Assembly: GCF_900104815.1 (NCBI RefSeq)
Contig: NZ_FNTD01000004.1
Coordinates: 6,385,001 to 6,449,000 of the forward strand
Direction: 5' to 3'
DNA length: 64,000 bases
Source: Streptomyces misionensis
GTDB taxonomy: Bacteria > Actinomycetota > Actinomycetes > Streptomycetales > Streptomycetaceae
Shown in pieces: positions 62,501 to 64,000 of this stretch (within the stretch, counting starts at the first letter, position 1; every line of letters starts with the position of its first letter). The position numbers and the translations under genes were made by a program. The notes under the pieces were generated by a model. The model was not told the DNA's origin. It worked only from the letters and a program-made list of their open reading frames with translations, and searched no databases.

Positions 62501-63780
62501 GCGACCTCTACTCCCGTCACCGCAGGGTCATGCCCGACTGGCTCGCCCTCTACTACGACGACCCCATCGAGATCACGCACGGCGAGGGACGCCACGTCTG
62601 GGACTCCGACGGCCGCCGCTACCTGGACTTCTTCGGCGGCATCCTCACCACCATGACCGCGCACGCGCTGCCCGAGGTGACCAAGGCGGTCAGCGAGCAG
62701 GCCGGGCGCATCCTGCACTCCTCGACGCTCTACCTCAACCGGCCGATGGTCGAACTCGCCGAGCGCGTCGCCCAGGTGAGCGGCATCCCGGACGCCCGCG
62801 TCTTCTTCACCACCTCCGGCACCGAGGCCAACGACGCCGCCCTGCTGCTCGCCACGACCTACCGGCGCAGCAACACCGTCCTCGCCATGCGCAACAGCTA
62901 CCACGGCCGTTCCTTCTCCACCGTCGGCATCACCGGCAACCGCACCTGGTCCCCGACCTCCCTGTCGCCGCTGCAGACCCTGTACGTGCACGGCGGCGTC
63001 CGCACCCGGGGCCCCTTCGCCCACCTGGACGACCGCGCCTTCATCGACGCGTGCGTGGCCGATCTGAAGGACGTCCTCGGGCACACCCGCCCGCCCGCCG
63101 CGCTGATCGCGGAACCCGTCCAGGGTGTCGGCGGGTTCACCTCGCCGCCCGACGGACTGTACGCGGAATTCCGTGAACTGCTGCACGCGCACGGCATCCT
63201 GTGGATCTCCGACGAGGTGCAGACCGGCTGGGGCCGCACCGGAGACCACTTCTGGGGCTGGCAGGCCCACGGCCGCAGCGGCCCGCCCGACATCGTCACC
63301 TTCGCCAAGGGCATCGGCAACGGCATGTCCATCGGCGGTGTCATCGCCCGCCCCGAGATCATGAACTGCCTCGACGCCAACAGCATCTCCACCTTCGGCG
63401 GCACCCAGATCACCATGGCCGCCGGCCTCGCCAACCTCACCTACCTCCTCGAACACGACCTCCAGGGCAACGCCCGCCGGGTCGGCGGCCTGCTCATCGA
63501 GCGGCTGCGGGCCGTCGCCGCCCAGCTGCCAGGGGTACGCGAGGTCCGCGGGCGCGGACTGATGATCGGCATCGAGCTGGTGAAGCCGGGCACCGACGAG
63601 GCCGACCCACAGGCGGCCGCCGCCGTCCTGGAGGCGGCCCGCGCCGGGGGACTGCTCATCGGCAAGGGCGGCGGCCACAACACCAGCGCCCTGCGCATCG
63701 CCCCGCCGCTGTCGCTGACCGTCGCCGAGGCCGAGGAGGGCGCCGCCGTCCTCGAAAGCGCGCTGCGGAGCGCGTACTGA
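62497..63780 (+). CDS. Class III PLP aminotransferase (beta-alanine/GABA-type)
   Basis: A 427-residue fold type I aminotransferase. PLP contacts are SGTEANDAAL, NSYHGRSF, SDEVQTGWGRTG (Asp binding the ring nitrogen) and the Schiff-base Lys271 in TFAKGIGNGM. The family includes alanine-glyoxylate, GABA and beta-alanine transaminases. With the upstream ureidopropionase it would convert beta-alanine to malonate semialdehyde. It starts with GTG in a GTGA overlap. Confidence 0.9.
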   Translation: MSDLYSRHRRVMPDWLALYYDDPIEITHGEGRHVWDSDGRRYLDFFGGILTTMTAHALPEVTKAVSEQAGRILHSSTLYLNRPMVELAERVAQVSGIPDARVFFTTSGTEANDAALLLATTYRRSNTVLAMRNSYHGRSFSTVGITGNRTWSPTSLSPLQTLYVHGGVRTRGPFAHLDDRAFIDACVADLKDVLGHTRPPAALIAEPVQGVGGFTSPPDGLYAEFRELLHAHGILWISDEVQTGWGRTGDHFWGWQAHGRSGPPDIVTFAKGIGNGMSIGGVIARPEIMNCLDANSISTFGGTQITMAAGLANLTYLLEHDLQGNARRVGGLLIERLRAVAAQLPGVREVRGRGLMIGIELVKPGTDEADPQAAAAVLEAARAGGLLIGKGGGHNTSALRIAPPLSLTVAEAEEGAAVLESALRSAY

Positions 63781-63827
63781 CACCGAGGGGAACACCCGGC
63801 ACCGCCGAGCACCAAGGGGAAACGGCC

Positions 63828-64000
63828 ATGACCACGACCTCGGGACCCGGACCCGCCGCCCCGCCGGAACCCGCCCTGTCCGTCCGCCAGGTGCTGACCC
63901 TGGAGCGGGTCCTGGCCGGCCGGCCCGAGGTGGTGGCGGGTGCCGGGGGCCTGGACCGGCCGGTGCGCTGGGTGCACGTCGCCGAGGCCGCCGACGTGGG
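63828..64000 (+). CDS. PucR-family regulator, N-terminal part (cut by window end)
   Basis: An open frame from ATG 63828 with AAGGGGAAA upstream, running off the end. After 17 Pro/Ala-rich residues it reads LSVRQVLTLERVLAGRPEVV and RPVRWVHVAEAADV, the PucR purine-catabolism N-terminal domain. The HTH should lie beyond the window. PucR-type proteins control purine, allantoin or pyrimidine degradation, fitting its position after the nitrilase and aminotransferase genes. Confidence 0.85.
   Translation, partial: MTTTSGPGPAAPPEPALSVRQVLTLERVLAGRPEVVAGAGGLDRPVRWVHVAEAADV

Overview
The window is high-GC actinobacterial DNA, almost certainly a Streptomyces chromosome. The signs are strong third-position G/C, frequent GTG starts, ATGA/GTGA translational overlaps, a WhiB protein, DUF5709 and DUF6278 type proteins, and PucR and ROK regulators or kinases. 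No rRNA, tRNA, CRISPR array or phage is visible. The left edge cuts a sugar-binding protein and the right edge cuts a PucR-family regulator.

Layout. 0-4.6 kb: a CUT2-type sugar ABC transporter, a ROK kinase and a small membrane protein in one coupled operon, resembling frcBCAK. 4.6-9.7 kb: an SNF2 helicase and a SWIM zinc-finger protein behind a probable DNA-damage (PafBC/RecA-NDp type) promoter. 9.8-11.1 kb: a secreted transglycosylase and a small membrane protein. 11.2-17.0 kb: a sulfur island with an MBL-rhodanese persulfide dioxygenase-like enzyme, a 51-aa Cys-rich protein, an MFS carrier, two more rhodaneses, a TauE exporter and a CstR-like two-Cys repressor, with six matching palindromic operators. 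17.4-20.7 kb: a polysaccharide deacetylase and a P-type ATPase fused to a hemerythrin domain. 20.7-23.5 kb: a divergent arsenic locus (arsM / arsR-acr3-arsC).

23.5-39.4 kb is a stress and redox collection: DUF5709, a lipoprotein, two related alpha/beta hydrolases, pyruvate oxidase, a universal stress protein, a CE1758/CE1759 luciferase-like monooxygenase with its FMN reductase, WhiB, an MFS_3 carrier coupled to a DoxX-DUF1275 fusion, an isochorismatase-like hydrolase, an amidohydrolase, an HSL-type hydrolase and Dps. 39.4-42.4 kb: a LysR gene divergent from an M4 metalloprotease gene whose catalytic core is deleted.

42.7-46.9 kb: the most interesting locus, a two-gene Trypco2 plus trypsin-STAND-TPR cassette that looks like an NTP-dependent conflict or defence system. 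46.9-51.7 kb is a scarred region: two inverted copies of one IS end bracket an HxlR/aldo-keto reductase pair, followed by a frameshifted TetR gene, two low-GC orphan genes (one Imm35/YrhB-like) and an IS110 remnant. This is where horizontal traffic is most evident.

51.7-64 kb returns to core-like genes: a fused PcaD-PcaC protein whose nucleophile position is Ala, an MBL hydrolase, exonuclease III (again with a RecA-NDp-like promoter, probably leaderless), DUF6278, a conserved anchored protein, gamma-glutamyltransferase, a ClpB/ClpC-type ATPase, a small HTH protein, and a beta-ureidopropionase-like nitrilase / aminotransferase / pucR group that suggests reductive pyrimidine or hydantoin breakdown continuing beyond the right edge.
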